Part shown: in pieces, positions 9,235 through 20,600 of the stretch
Layout: each line of letters begins with the position of its first letter
Position numbering within the stretch: the stretch's first letter is position 1
NCBI GenBank assembly: GCA_900128565.1
Contig: LT635926.1
Location: forward strand, 1 to 47,610
Reading direction: 5' to 3'
DNA: 47,610 nt
From: Stramenopiles sp. TOSAG23-6
Lineage: Eukaryota > Sar
Notes under the pieces: generated by a model
Database searches by the model: none
What the model saw: only the letters and a program-made list of their open reading frames with translations
Told to the model about the DNA's origin: nothing
Translations under genes and position numbers: made by a program

Positions 9235-12200
9235 CTACTGTCCGAAAAGCGCAAATGCTAATTGACTTCCAAACCCAGCAGCAAAACGAATTGCGTATTT
9301 TGGATGCGAGCGTCCCCGTTTTGCATCGTTTTCAATTGAATCAACAGTCATGACATGTAATGGTCCAAGTGATGGATCGAGAGTAGAATGATTAACTACT
9401 GGGGGAATATTTCGTTTTTTATTACTCCCTAAACAATCACGATTATTAAGGATACATGTTGCAATAACATCTTCAAATGCAACTCCCATAGCATGACCTG
9501 TCTGGCCCTTTGTAGCACAAACGCGAAGTAAAGGAAACAATTTGGGTCCAAATGCTTTACGTAATGCAGCAGCTTCAACACCACCACATGAAATCAATGG
9601 ATTCCCTAATCCATCTGTGCCTGTTTCGTGTCCAATATAAACAGCATCGTCTACAAGGTTCTTTTTTGTAATTCCATGATTCTTTTCGATACATAGAAGA
9701 AATCGATCAAGCTCTGAAGCAACATGATCAGCACTTAAACGCGCCCCATGGAATGCTGAATTACTAATTTGGGTGGCAAGAAGAAGACATTGAGATTGTT
9801 TCTCTTCAATTTGAATATTCCGCAAACTATGTGTCCTTTCAAGAACAATACCGACTGCACCTGAACCCAAAAGCATTCCATTACGACGAACATCATAAGG
9901 TAAAAGGCCATTCTCTGGTTTCCCTGAAGTACATGCAGCGCCAACAGCGAGAAATCCACTAGCTACATGGGGGAGTAGAGTGTCGTTACACGCATCATCA
10001 CCAGCAACAACAATGACTCTATCGCAACGATCATTTGTAATCCAATCTTGAGCAATTGATAAAGCCTGTGTTGTTCCTGCACAAGCTGCCATGATTTGTG
10101 TATTTGGACCTCGAGCAGCACATGCCTGTGCAAGTTGTACGGCACCTCCATTTAATATAGAAAATAAATATTTTCTATCAAATCGAGGGATATCAAATTC
10201 GTCATTATTTTCATCATTGGCACTTTCTCGTAATGATTGTCTGTAAGAAGTTTCCTCTTTCACAACAGACTCTAAAAACGCAAATGATGCTGCACAAACT
10301 ACACCTGTTCTATCTCGTAATTCTATCGGCAATTTCCAGTCATGGGCACCACCTGCACCAGGTGAATTAGCATGTGTTCTACCCACAATCATAGGTGATG
10401 GTGCTCTTTGACGGCAAACCAAACCTGCATCTAATAATGCTTCAAGTCCAGCAGCTACAGCTAATTTACATGCAGAATCCATAGTACTTACTAAAGATGG
10501 AGACATTCCATAATCTGTAACAAGATCTAATGTCCCCTCACAACGTCCAGCAAGACGCATACATTGATCTTCCCGATTTAATGAAATTAAATGCGTTGCA
10601 TTTTTCTGACGAACCAATTTTGTTATTTTCCGATCAAGTTGATTCTTCAAATTCTCAGTAGGCAAAACTGTTACCAAACATTCACCACTAAACATACGAT
10701 TTTTATTTTGACTATCGAATACACGACGACCTTTAGGACAAGGAAGCCCAATAGAAGTTCCAAGTACAGCTAGAGGAATATGCTTGGATTTGCGACCTTC
10801 CACAAATGTTTTATTCTTATTATTATTACGTTCTGCACTACTAGGTAAATCAATTGAAGGTATTGATTTAAACGACTGTGATGATTGAGATGATGAAGAT
10901 TTCTTGTGCTTTGAAAATTCTTGAATTTCATTTTCTTCATGTGGTGAATGTCGTGCTGTATTTGCTATAGAACATGCTACATTCACTGTACTTGCAGTTT
11001 CTATACATTTACTGGAGTAACTGCGTCTTTGTTTTGAATCTATACTAACAAGATAATAGCCACCAGGTACGATATTATCTACACTTCCTTGGGGATGCCA
11101 TATTTCACCTTTAGTAACTGTAGATAATAATGCAGATTTTGTCATTTCTCGCATTTTTAAAGCATTTTTAAACTCTTCAGGATGGACAATTTTTCGATCA
11201 TTTAATCGCTGTATTAAGCCAACCTTGTTTTTAATTAGTTCTAGAGAATATCGATTACTCTTTGTTTTGCGACCTCTCAATGCAAACATTGTAGCTATTG
11301 CCCCTGAACCATATGAAAACACCGAAATTCTCTTACCATGAAGTAATTTTCCTTTTGTAGATATTAAAGACAAAATACCTGCAAATACAGATGCAGTATA
11401 ACAATTACCTATAGAACAGGGTAATAATGTAGAAGGTTGAACTTTTTCGGTAAATGTAGGAAAACTAAGTTTTCGTAGGATTAGGTCTAAAGGACGATCT
11501 GTGTACGTCTCCGAAAGAGTCACATTTTTCCATGGTAGTAATTCTTTATCATACTCATTATTACTGTTATCTGTTTTTTTATGATAATCATGCAAATATA
11601 AACGAGAAAATGATTTAACAACAAGTTTGTTGTATGGTGCATGGAACACAGAATAATCAATTGTAGATAATTCTCCGTCGACATCATTCACTGGAAGACC
11701 TGTCAAAGACCTGGAAGTTTGACTCTTACGAGAAAATCCAACATAGCAATAGTCTAGTGCACGAAGGTAACATGTCTGTGACAACTTGCCATCAACGATA
11801 GGGTATTCAGATGACATATTTGGCTTGTAAAAGTCATATGTATCAGCAGCATATGAGGTCCGTGTTCGCGCTTCCATTGCAAGAGGAGCATCTGGTCCAA
11901 CCAAGAAAGCCACAGCACCGACGCCACCAGTAGGACGAGCAGGCCCATCTGCATAAACTGCAATATCTGCTGCTACAACTAATGCAAGACGACCATCCCA
12001 TTCTTCACTCTGTACCCAGGCAACAGAATTAAATAGTGCTGCAGCCCCACCATAGCAAGCGTTAACAGACGTAACACCTTCAACGTCAGTGTTGTTTCCG
12101 AAAAGTTGCATCAACACTGTCTTTGGCGACTTGGATTTGTCCACGAGAGACTCAGTGCCTACCTCAATACGACCAATATCAGATGGTAACACATCATATC

Positions 12201-12435
12201 GACGAAGAAGTGAACTAACAACAGTTAAGCATACAGAATTTAAATCTTCGCGGTCGTCAACAAAGCCCATACCCTTCTGACCAAGTCCTTTCGTATATTT
12301 ACCAGTGGACACATTGTTAAATTTTTCCAGGTCCGACTGATTAACTACACGTGTTGGGAAATAAACATCCATAGCCAAGATACCTACATTAGAAGGTCGC
12401 AATGGTATTGTATTTGAATCTGAATCCTTTGCCAT
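9235..12435 (-). CDS. HMG-CoA synthase fused to a beta-ketoacyl synthase domain
   Basis: Uninterrupted 1066-residue protein; the start at 12435 (MAKDSD) is preferred over an in-frame ATG at 12492. Residues 1 to about 480 are HMG-CoA synthase with intact catalytic positions: Glu95 (EVGTES), Cys127 (NACYGGAAAL), His265 (VFHAPYNK), plus GNCYTASVFAG and SVFSYGSGA. A Ser-rich linker (about 500-565) leads to a second thiolase-fold domain, about 570-1066, of ketoacyl synthase type: Cys785 (MAACAGTTQ), His936 (GHETGTDG), Lys976 and His981 (KGQTGHAMG). Cys-His-His and Lys are all present, so both halves look active. HMG-CoA synthase normally stands alone in the mevalonate pathway (about 450-500 residues). 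The fusion resembles the pairing of HMG synthase and KS in polyketide beta-branching, but no carrier protein is seen here. Confidence 0.88.
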   Translation of the reverse strand: MAKDSDSNTIPLRPSNVGILAMDVYFPTRVVNQSDLEKFNNVSTGKYTKGLGQKGMGFVDDREDLNSVCLTVVSSLLRRYDVLPSDIGRIEVGTESLVDKSKSPKTVLMQLFGNNTDVEGVTSVNACYGGAAALFNSVAWVQSEEWDGRLALVVAADIAVYADGPARPTGGVGAVAFLVGPDAPLAMEARTRTSYAADTYDFYKPNMSSEYPIVDGKLSQTCYLRALDYCYVGFSRKSQTSRSLTGLPVNDVDGELSTIDYSVFHAPYNKLVVKSFSRLYLHDYHKKTDNSNNEYDKELLPWKNVTLSETYTDRPLDLILRKLSFPTFTEKVQPSTLLPCSIGNCYTASVFAGILSLISTKGKLLHGKRISVFSYGSGAIATMFALRGRKTKSNRYSLELIKNKVGLIQRLNDRKIVHPEEFKNALKMREMTKSALLSTVTKGEIWHPQGSVDNIVPGGYYLVSIDSKQRRSYSSKCIETASTVNVACSIANTARHSPHEENEIQEFSKHKKSSSSQSSQSFKSIPSIDLPSSAERNNNKNKTFVEGRKSKHIPLAVLGTSIGLPCPKGRRVFDSQNKNRMFSGECLVTVLPTENLKNQLDRKITKLVRQKNATHLISLNREDQCMRLAGRCEGTLDLVTDYGMSPSLVSTMDSACKLAVAAGLEALLDAGLVCRQRAPSPMIVGRTHANSPGAGGAHDWKLPIELRDRTGVVCAASFAFLESVVKEETSYRQSLRESANDENNDEFDIPRFDRKYLFSILNGGAVQLAQACAARGPNTQIMAACAGTTQALSIAQDWITNDRCDRVIVVAGDDACNDTLLPHVASGFLAVGAACTSGKPENGLLPYDVRRNGMLLGSGAVGIVLERTHSLRNIQIEEKQSQCLLLATQISNSAFHGARLSADHVASELDRFLLCIEKNHGITKKNLVDDAVYIGHETGTDGLGNPLISCGGVEAAALRKAFGPKLFPLLRVCATKGQTGHAMGVAFEDVIATCILNNRDCLGSNKKRNIPPVVNHSTLDPSLGPLHVMTVDSIENDAKRGRSHPKYAIRFAAGFGSQLAFALFGQ

Positions 12436-12817
12436 GCTTATTATGGCTGAAAGCCTAAAAAATAATAGAATTTGATCAGCCTGATCCAACACACAAAAGC
12501 AAAAGAAGACGTCGTGATTGTGCAGTCAATCACAAACAAAATCATAACACCACACCACAAACAAAAACCAAGAAAAAACAGCTTCGTTCCAAAAAAAAAA
12601 ACTTTTTCACTTCAAACCGCAAAGTTGTTGTTGGCCACTGCTTGGCCACTTCGACTTGTTGATGTTGACACACTTTTTTCGAGCGACAAACTTTAATGTT
12701 GATAACCAGCTCTAGTCTTTAGAAAATTACCCATGAAAGCATTACATCTGGACATTAACTGAATCAAAGTTGTAATTGTATTTTGCTTTATTAAACCTTG
12801 TTCTCATTGATTTAAAA
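12436..12817. other. Divergent promoter region
   Basis: Lies between the starts of the HMG-CoA synthase fusion (-) and the GPI mannosyltransferase (+). Short reading frames are present but none looks protein-coding. It contains A-rich and CA-rich stretches. No recognisable element was found. Confidence 0.4.
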
Positions 12818-14509
12818 ATGAAAACTGGTTCTGTGATGACAAGTGTATTCACTTACAAGTACTATGTTGCTTTCCTCATTATTCGACTACTTTTCGTGTT
12901 ATCGCCAGGGTACGTTCACCCAGATGAATTTTTCCAGTCTCCAGAAGTTGCGGCACGGGACATACTTAGTATACATGGACATCTCACTTGGGAATTTGAG
13001 TCGATGCGTCCTTTGCGGAGTGTTATTCCAATATTACTATCAAGTGGAGTTCCATTTACTTTTCTACAGCTAGTTTTTGGTAAACATTTTGAAGGGAATA
13101 CTTTCATTCTACTTATTCTTCCTCGGATTTGGCTTTTTATCCTTTCATGTTCTTTCGACAGCATAATCTGGTTGTTTTGTAAAAAATATGGTATATCGCC
13201 GAATAGTAAACTTTTACTCCTTGCTTCATCTTGGGTTACTCTTGTATTTTACAATCGGCCTTTTTCAAATACAGTGGAAAGTCATGTATTTACGGTATCG
13301 CTTTCTATTTTATTATTCATTTCTTCAAAGTCTTCTATATTCTGTGGTCTGTGCTCATTGAGGAATGTTTTAATGGGTGCTTCTCTCAGTTTTGGAACCT
13401 GGGTCAGATTTACATTTCCAGTATTTTTTGCTCCTTTGGGTTTATACTTGTTATGGGACATTGATCAAATATCTGTCCAAAGGCATAAAATGGCTACGAA
13501 GAAGAAAGATTCCATGAAAAAGAAAACATTGTTATCTCGTATTTTTGTTATATTTCATGCTCTCATTGAAGTAGGTGTCGGTTTTATTTTTGTTAGTCTT
13601 ATTTGTATATATGCGGATACACAATATTTCAAAATCTATCATAGTGATCGAAAACGTGGGTGGATTATAACACCATTAAATGCATTCTTGTATAATATTC
13701 GTCCAAGTAATTTAGCAGATCATGGAATTCATCCTAGGTATAATCATTCCGTGATTAATATGACAGTATTATTTGGGCCTCTTTGGTTTTTATATCTTTA
13801 TGATGTAGTATATAGTGGATTGCGTAAAAAAAATAGTAAAGAAAAAGTAAAGCAAGAAAAATATACGAATGTTATTGAAAAAATTCCTGAAAAAGTACGC
13901 TATTTATTACATGCATGTATATTTTGTGGATTATTATTACTCTCTATTGCACCTCATCAAGAAGCTCGATTTCTTTTGCCGATATTAATACCGTTACTAC
14001 TAGTATCTAATTCCACTAAGAAAAGAAAGTTTTGGTTATTTTGGTTTGCTTTTAATTTAACGCTTGCTATATTTTATGGATGTATACATCAAGCTGGTGT
14101 TGTGACCTCATTGATTGATTTAGGAGGGAACATATCTCTACATAGTAGTTCTAGTCACAAAATTATTTATGCTCATACATATATGCCACCACGCCATTTC
14201 CTTGGGATAAACAAGGATATATCTACTATACATTTCTATGATTTAGCAGGTGCGCCCTGTACAGGAATAAATGGTATATTTCACAGTGTTGAACAAATGT
14301 GGATTGCCAATAATATTGTAAAATCTAATGGTAGTGATTCAACTATTTGGTTAGTTGGACCAAAATATGTTGCTGAATGTTTTGATCAATCAAACTTTAG
14401 TTTGGAGAAAATGAACACATTTGGTCCTCATTTTTCTGGCGAGGATGTATATAACAGTGTACAAGAAATATGGAATGGTATTGGGTTGTACCGTGTTGAT
14501 AAAGATTAA
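12818..14509 (+). CDS. GPI mannosyltransferase (GT22 family, SMP3/PIG-Z or PIG-B type)
   Basis: Single-exon gene of about 563 residues from the ATG at 12818 (aaaaATGaa context; an upstream in-frame ATG lies at 12776). Multi-spanning membrane protein of the ER. The first loop carries the GT22 signature VHPDEFFQSPEVAARDI, close to that of PIG-Z/SMP3, followed by WEF and RPLRSVIPILL. LLSIAPHQEARFLLPILIPLLL near residue 395 corresponds to the conserved HQE-RF-LP motif of ALG9/PIGB/PIGZ enzymes. These enzymes transfer mannose from dolichol-phosphate-mannose to the GPI core. The first-loop motif favours the fourth mannosyltransferase (SMP3/PIG-Z), but PIG-B cannot be excluded. No intron element is present. 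Confidence 0.85.
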   Translation: MKTGSVMTSVFTYKYYVAFLIIRLLFVLSPGYVHPDEFFQSPEVAARDILSIHGHLTWEFESMRPLRSVIPILLSSGVPFTFLQLVFGKHFEGNTFILLILPRIWLFILSCSFDSIIWLFCKKYGISPNSKLLLLASSWVTLVFYNRPFSNTVESHVFTVSLSILLFISSKSSIFCGLCSLRNVLMGASLSFGTWVRFTFPVFFAPLGLYLLWDIDQISVQRHKMATKKKDSMKKKTLLSRIFVIFHALIEVGVGFIFVSLICIYADTQYFKIYHSDRKRGWIITPLNAFLYNIRPSNLADHGIHPRYNHSVINMTVLFGPLWFLYLYDVVYSGLRKKNSKEKVKQEKYTNVIEKIPEKVRYLLHACIFCGLLLLSIAPHQEARFLLPILIPLLLVSNSTKKRKFWLFWFAFNLTLAIFYGCIHQAGVVTSLIDLGGNISLHSSSSHKIIYAHTYMPPRHFLGINKDISTIHFYDLAGAPCTGINGIFHSVEQMWIANNIVKSNGSDSTIWLVGPKYVAECFDQSNFSLEKMNTFGPHFSGEDVYNSVQEIWNGIGLYRVDKD

Positions 14510-14618
14510 TTTTTTTTTTAATTTCAAATGTATTTTCAAAATAATTATATAAACTTTACTCTAAAAGTATTACTTATATATTTTTTTATTATAATATGAT
14601 GGATCTCTTCGTATTGCC

Positions 14619-14746
14619 TTTTAAAATATATTATACAACTTATACAAGTAAGCGATTATAAATTTTAAAATATATTATACAACTTATACAAGTAAGCGAT
14701 TATAAATTTCATTATACAACTTATACAAGTAAGCGATTATAAATTT
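14619..14746. repeat. Short tandem repeat, three copies
   Basis: Three copies of a unit containing TTATACAACTTATACAAGTA followed by AGCGATTATAAATTT. The first two are 44 nt apart and include TTAAAATATA; the third follows after 37 nt. They lie between the convergent 3' ends of the GPI mannosyltransferase and the SET-domain gene. Confidence 0.9.
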
Positions 14747-14797
14747 CGCGTCAAAATACATCTTCTATTTCGTAATGATACTTCGTTTGACAGAAGA

Positions 14798-15958
14798 TTA
14801 AGATAATGCTGCACATATTGCTTTGGAAAAAGTAGCAGTTGGTATAAATGTTCCATTCTCCCAAAGCTTTGCTTGGTAACTTTCAGTGAAATTTTTGATA
14901 GTTTCACAATCATCTTTTGGATTACCCTTTTCTTCAAAATTGTACAACTTTTTTTGCATTGCGCTCATTTTGCTACCATAGTTATCAAAAATTTCTTCGT
15001 TTTCCTCAATTTGTTTTGAGCTTTCAAAATTGTATTGAGTAAAACGACCATTGACTCTGGTAGGTTTCAAATAACCCCCATTTCCAGAATGATGATTAAA
15101 CATATCCATTATTGGCACAAGGATATGCATATCAGTATAATCAGGATCCCCCCATACGCGACTCTTCACACGTGATACTGCCTCCAGCCATTGTACTTCA
15201 TCAAGTTGAAGAATTTCAGATACTTTTTTGAATCGATTTTTTTGATCAATAATCACTTGTGCATAGTTCGGTGCAAATACATTTCTTGTGGTTTCGTCAC
15301 TCCAACAAACTGACATTTGACAACCAGCTGGCATAGCATTCATGTATGGAAAGAAATAATCATTCGAATCTTGAGCAAACAGCAAAAGATATAAAGATAG
15401 AAGAATAAAACTTGGTTCATTGGATCGTAAACCAGGAATCAAACTTTCATCAATACCTAATTTCTTCAGGATAACACCGTGTGTAATTGCTTCTCGTGGA
15501 TCCAATGAAGGGGGGATTTCCTTCCCAAACGCTTTTGTTACTTTTGGTAAAGCATTTGTCACACGGATCGTCAGGTGAGGTGGTACCATAACCATCGTAT
15601 CCATATTATCGATAGGTCCTCCACGGGCGAACATACCATGGATATTTGTGCCTGGTACGAGACCCACGACCAAGTTTTTATGGATAATCCCTCCCTCCGC
15701 TTTGAACCAGTTTGTGAGTTTTTCGTAGCGTTCTTCAGAAGCAGATTGTACACGCATATTCTTCTTGACGATTGATGATGGTGACCAGATGGGTGGATGA
15801 TGATATGATCCATCGGGAATGAGCGAAGCTAGGTGAGGTAATTGCTGGTGTGCGTTCGCACGGAGAAGACTCGGGTTTTCTATGGCTTTTGTCGTGATGA
15901 AAAAATATGACAATTGCAATACAACAAGGGCCTTACAGGAATTCATTGTTGTCTGCAT
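14798..15958 (-). CDS. SET-domain protein of the LSMT/SETD3-like class, probably secretory or organelle-targeted
   Basis: 386-residue single-exon gene. The N-terminus is hydrophobic (ALVVLQLSYFFITTKA), like a signal peptide. The body resembles plastid/cytosolic protein-lysine methyltransferases of the LSMT/SETD3 family: an N-terminal W-F--EGG motif (LTNWFKAEGGIIHKNL), a leucine/proline-rich middle (EPSFILLSLYLLL; YFFPYMNAMPAGC), then the SET core with VPIMDMFNHHSGN (about residue 283) and the Tyr-containing FDNYG of the SET C-terminus (about 330). Substrate is unknown. The N-terminal segment could also be part of a bipartite plastid presequence; the sequence does not decide this. It converges on the GPI mannosyltransferase, with a tandem repeat between them. 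Confidence 0.75.
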   Translation of the reverse strand: MQTTMNSCKALVVLQLSYFFITTKAIENPSLLRANAHQQLPHLASLIPDGSYHHPPIWSPSSIVKKNMRVQSASEERYEKLTNWFKAEGGIIHKNLVVGLVPGTNIHGMFARGGPIDNMDTMVMVPPHLTIRVTNALPKVTKAFGKEIPPSLDPREAITHGVILKKLGIDESLIPGLRSNEPSFILLSLYLLLFAQDSNDYFFPYMNAMPAGCQMSVCWSDETTRNVFAPNYAQVIIDQKNRFKKVSEILQLDEVQWLEAVSRVKSRVWGDPDYTDMHILVPIMDMFNHHSGNGGYLKPTRVNGRFTQYNFESSKQIEENEEIFDNYGSKMSAMQKKLYNFEEKGNPKDDCETIKNFTESYQAKLWENGTFIPTATFSKAICAALS

Positions 15959-16201
15959 TTAAAATGAAGAATTAGTTCCTACTGTTGGAGTGTGTGTATG
16001 TAGCTGTGTGCTTCTACTTGCGTAAAAACGTTTTTTGAAAATTTGGGATACTTTTACAGTGTACAACAACTGGAACGCCTGAACGACGATTTATTTTATG
16101 AATTTGAAATTTTACGTTAAAAATATATATTTTTTCTTCTCACATCAAAACAGTTTTGTGCAAAAAAAAATATTTTTTATAAATTCCAACCCTGTCAATT
16201 A

Positions 16202-17211
16202 TTAATTTCGTTGAAATGGCATCCTTTCAGTAGCTGTATCAAAGTTTGAATAATTTCTATTGTCACTTCCAATCGCCATTGCAATAGATATTGCAGCTTC
16301 TGCTGTAGCTGAGACTGATGCAAGTGTAGGAGTTGTTTCTCTACTATTTTCACTGGTGAGATAAATATCTATTGAATTTGGAATTTCTTCATGTAGTAAA
16401 CTATCAATATGATTCGCGTTCTTTGGGCTTCCCCCAGGTGCTGCAGCAAATGCATTCTGGTCATTACTTCCTCCTGTACTGTGGTTTACTAACTCCTTAT
16501 TCACATCATTGACGTAAGGGATGTATTGTGAAAAAATATTTTAAATTCAAAATTCGTTAGGTACAAAATTTCCTATGAAAAAAATTTTTTTTAAATTCAT
16601 GATAAAACGTACGCAATCGAACTAATGCGAGCTTGCATACTATTTATTTGTTGGTGCATGAGAGAGATGCGCTCTTCAAGAAAAGCAAAATTAGATTTTT
16701 CAAAATTTTCTCTATCATCATCAGATGTCTCATTGTATATTATAGTATCACTCACAGAGCCATAATCACTATTATAGTTGGAAACAATGGAGTCAGAATC
16801 ACTATAACTATCAAATTTTGTACCATTATTATCGACTTTCTTATTCGTTGACTCAAAATTCTCTCTCACTACATTTTGCTCAATATATTCATCTTCACTG
16901 TTCTGTTGTGTATCGATATGCTCCATGTAAGATATAAAATCAACATAGGAACAAATACCATTTCCCAAAAGGTCAAATATCTTCGGCACAACTTCTAGTT
17001 CATGAGCTGTTATACGAACAATTCTACACAAAACTTTTCGAAACTCGATGTCTGATACGATTCCAGTTTCTTTGCTGTCAAATTTTTTGAATTCTTCATG
17101 CATATTTTTTTGGTGTGCCAGGCCGACATACGAATAAAATCTAAGTTTTTTCCTTAACTTTGCAAGAACTGTCGCGACTTTGGTGAAATGATTCAATTCT
17201 TCAGTTGACAT
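16202..17211 (-). CDS. EF-hand-like protein, two exons
   Basis: Exons 17211-16613 and 16520-16202 give 305 residues after removal of I4. Residues about 35-105 resemble a pair of degenerate EF-hands (EEFKKFDSKETGIVSDIEF; KIFDLLGNGICSYVDFISYM). The loops keep some acidic/Gly positions but are not clearly calcium-binding. The rest is Asp/Ser/Asn-rich with a short coiled coil (LEERISLMHQQINSMQARIS) just before the intron. Exon 2 encodes a Ser/Ala/Thr-rich tail (ASVSATAEAAISIAMAIG) without a known domain. The exon 2 reading frame is supported only by the frame match and absence of stops. Function unknown. Confidence 0.6.
16521..16612 (-). other. Intron-like family element I4
   Basis: 92 nt. Minus strand: GTACGTTTTATCATGAATTT at the start, core CATAGGAAATTTTG then TACCTAACGAATT, end TATTTTTTCACAATACAT. 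The flanks here are TTGC and ACAT, so this copy has no duplicated flank and fixes the element ends better than others. Excision is in frame. No downstream AG within 40 nt keeps the frame. Confidence 0.82.
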
Positions 17212-17651
17212 TAACTTATACTAAGTTTAGAATTATAAAGCAAGGAATACGAAAAAAGAAATATGTATCATATCTGGCAATAAAGACTGGTGTGTAAAGT
17301 TGTTCAGTTGTAAAGAGAATTGTATGTGATGCATATGAGGAGCTAATTATTTAGGCTTTGCGGTTCGTATACATAGCCGAGTAGAGGTACGGTACCCCTA
17401 TATTATATATATTGAGTAGAGGTATATGACAGTTTCGTCTCATAAAAGAAACTGTCAACTACTTTCCTCCTAAACGGGTAGTAACATTGACACACTTGCT
17501 TTATTTAGTACAAAGTTACCATTCACTACTATTAGCTGAACTACTTAGTCATTTTGATTTCAGACGAAGCTGTACTACTTCACTATGAATATTTTTACTT
17601 ATATTTATGGAATAGAATGGCAAATATCTAGTCCATAAATATCAGGTGGTA
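17212..17651. other. Divergent intergenic region
   Basis: Lies between the EF-hand gene (-) and the giant ankyrin gene (+). It holds two copies of GAGTAGAGGTA (17379 and 17415 regions) around a TATATATAT stretch, and GGTACGGTACC. No tRNA-like or protein-coding content was recognised. The frame of the downstream gene is open from a GTG at 17646, but the first ATG is 17652. Confidence 0.4.
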
Positions 17652-20600
17652 ATGGGTGAGCTTGTTCCAATTGAGTGGCGACTTCCAGCGGTATTTGAAG
17701 AAGAAAAGAAGCAGACTACTGTGGTCACCCGACCACCAATATTAGAGCGCAGTGTGCCTTCGCAATTGAAAAAGGCAAGGAAGCAAAGAACTAGTGGTCA
17801 CAGTAAAAATCGGAAACGAAAGAGGAATAGAAAATCACAAAAAGAAAATCCTAATGGAGATACCAAACTTCTCAAATATGCTGCTGATGGTAACACTAGA
17901 AAAGTAAAGAAACTCTTGTCAAAAGGTGTTCACGTTGACGAAGCAAATAAACATGGTCATACTGCATTATTTAAATCTGCGTTGAATGGTCATGTAGATA
18001 CTGTACAGTTATTGCTTGCTGCTGGTGCTGACGTTTTTTTTAAAGATAGTCGACAAATGACAGCTTTAGATTGGACGCGTTTGTCCCACCAAAATGAGAC
18101 TGAATCTTTGATTGAGAAAAGAATAGTTACTTTACTACAAGCTAAGCGAGAAGATGAACATTTGTCTAGACATAAAGACCGTTGTATAGGAGTAATTCAG
18201 AAGAATAGACACCTTAGAAAAGATATCAAGTATGCACTGAAGCAAGGTAGAGTTGACTTAGTCATAGAAATGGGAGAACAATCATCAGTAAACTTCACAA
18301 GAAATATTTTTGATGAAGCATGTGAAGTACTTCATATTAACAATGAAGAGGAACAATTTTTTTTAGATATAGAAACTCAAATGGGTTGGACTGCACTTAC
18401 TAAAGTATCCGCTATGGGATCACTTGAAGCTGTACAACTATTGCTCAAGTTTGGCGTAGCTGTCGACTATGAAACAAGAGTTGGACACACAGCATTATCT
18501 TGGGCTGCAAGATGTGGTAATCGAGAAGTTGCTGCTGCACTTATTATGGCTGGTGCAAAAGTTGATCGTAGGTCCAAAAGGGAATCCCGAACTCCATTGC
18601 AACATGCTGCAGCTAATGGTCATCCTGGAGTTACATCCATGCTATTAGACAAAATCTATGAAAAGAGTTATACCAAATCTGTTGAGTGGAAAGAGGAATT
18701 AAAAGTAATTAATGAAGAATTGAAACCTAGATTAGCCGCGATGCTTTCTCCTGAAGAACTATCTTTAAAAAAGAATCGTTGGCGTTTCCTCAAAGATTCT
18801 AGCTGGGCGGTATACGTCCAAGGTGAACTAGATCATAGAGATAAGCATGGTATGCAAGCAATGGAAGAAGCAAAAAAAGGGAGATTTAGTAATGTAATAA
18901 CTTTATTAGATTCTGCATACAACCGTATCCAAGATAAAAATAGTGAATTACAACGGGAGGCAAATGATTCAAAACCACGTAAATGTGTCAATGGTTGTGG
19001 ATTTTCAGATCGATCAGATTGTATTACGCACCATGAACAACATCAATGTTCTATGCGTTATGTAGACTGCGAAAATAATTGTGGGAAGCAAGTTAGACTA
19101 AATGATATGGAAAATCATAAGTTGCGTGATTGTACGAAGAGAATTGTGGCATGCTTAAATGCATACTCTGGTTGTTTTTGGCGTGGTCCTTTATCTGGAC
19201 AAAAAGAACATGCAACACTTCATTGTAGAAAGAGAAAAGTTAAGTGCCGAATAGGATGCGGGAAATCTTTGTTATTTGATCAGTTAGTGTATCATGAACA
19301 AGAGAGATGTGGTTATCGATTAGTAGAGTGTAGACAAGGTTGTGGTTACTGGGAACAAGGACGATTGTTACGAAATCACATGAAACATGCATGTCCACAT
19401 CGTCTGGTAAAATGTCCAATTGCACAATGTGATGTAAAAGTCAAATTTATTGATTTAGAAGATCACGTTGATCGCGAATGTTCACTCTTATGTAAATGGG
19501 ATAACTGTGGCATTCGTGTTGGTCCTAAAGCACGACGTGATGTTCATGAATTGTTTGAATGTCCCCATAGAATGATTTATTGCATGCATGGATGCTCTAC
19601 GGAACTTCCTGCATGTGAATTCCCCCAACATGAAGCATTCTGTACTCACCGAATGGAATTATGTACGACAGGATGTGGTGCATATATTCGTGCGGGTATG
19701 CAGTTTACTCATGCAGATCCTTATAGTGGAGATTGTCCCGCGCGATTGGTTAGATGCCCGTTAGACATAGCTAATAGAACGCCCATAAGAGTACGACGAG
19801 CGGATGGTGGGTGGGACTCCGCTACGGTGTTAGGCTATAGACAAATTGACGATCGTTATTATCTACAGTATAAGCCTGACCGTAGTATAAGTTTATTGGA
19901 GGATGCATCCAACTTTGCCGAACAAAAAGAGCACGACTTTGCTTGGGTAAATTTAAAGTTGACCCAGTGGATGCCAATACCAGAACTACCAGAAACACAT
20001 TGGAAATGTAAACAAATGACATGTGCAGATATTCCATTTCATCTTTCAGATAAAGGCTTGTGTCACCATGCACCTATTGAATGTGATTGTGGGCAAATTG
20101 TACCAGCTTCATGCATTGAAACACATCAAAATAATCGATGTCCATTAAGATGGGTCAAATGCAGACATGGGTGTGGTGAAACTGTACAAGCATTATACTT
20201 ATGGGACCACGAAAATAAAGATTGTAGTTATCGCAAAGTGATCTGTAAATGTGGTGAATTTGTATCTATAGAACCGAATCAACATGCTTTCCATATGCGT
20301 ACTTGCAAAGCTGGCTTATTTCAATGTGATTTAGGCTGTGGTTCTAAAGTAGCATTAAGAGATATGAAAAATCACACAGAAAATAAATGTCCCAAACGAA
20401 CAGTAATGTGTTCTCTTGGATGTGGTGCTTCAATGTGGGCAGAAGAGCTAAAACATCACGTTGATAAGCTATGTATGGAGAGACAAACATTTTGTGATTT
20501 ATGTGCAAAACCTGTCCGTGCGGGTTCTCTGAAAGAGCATAAGTTACATTCATGTTTAGAGCGATTAGAACCATGCCAATTAGGATGTGGTGCTGCATGT

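Noticed and set aside
12089-12280. Plus-strand reading frame within the HMG-CoA synthase gene, and similar opposite-strand frames elsewhere
   Set aside because: They are shadows of strongly supported coding sequence with no recognisable domain of their own.
17340-17420. tRNA-like GGTTCG-containing stretch
   Set aside because: No acceptor stem or anticodon arm can be paired around it.
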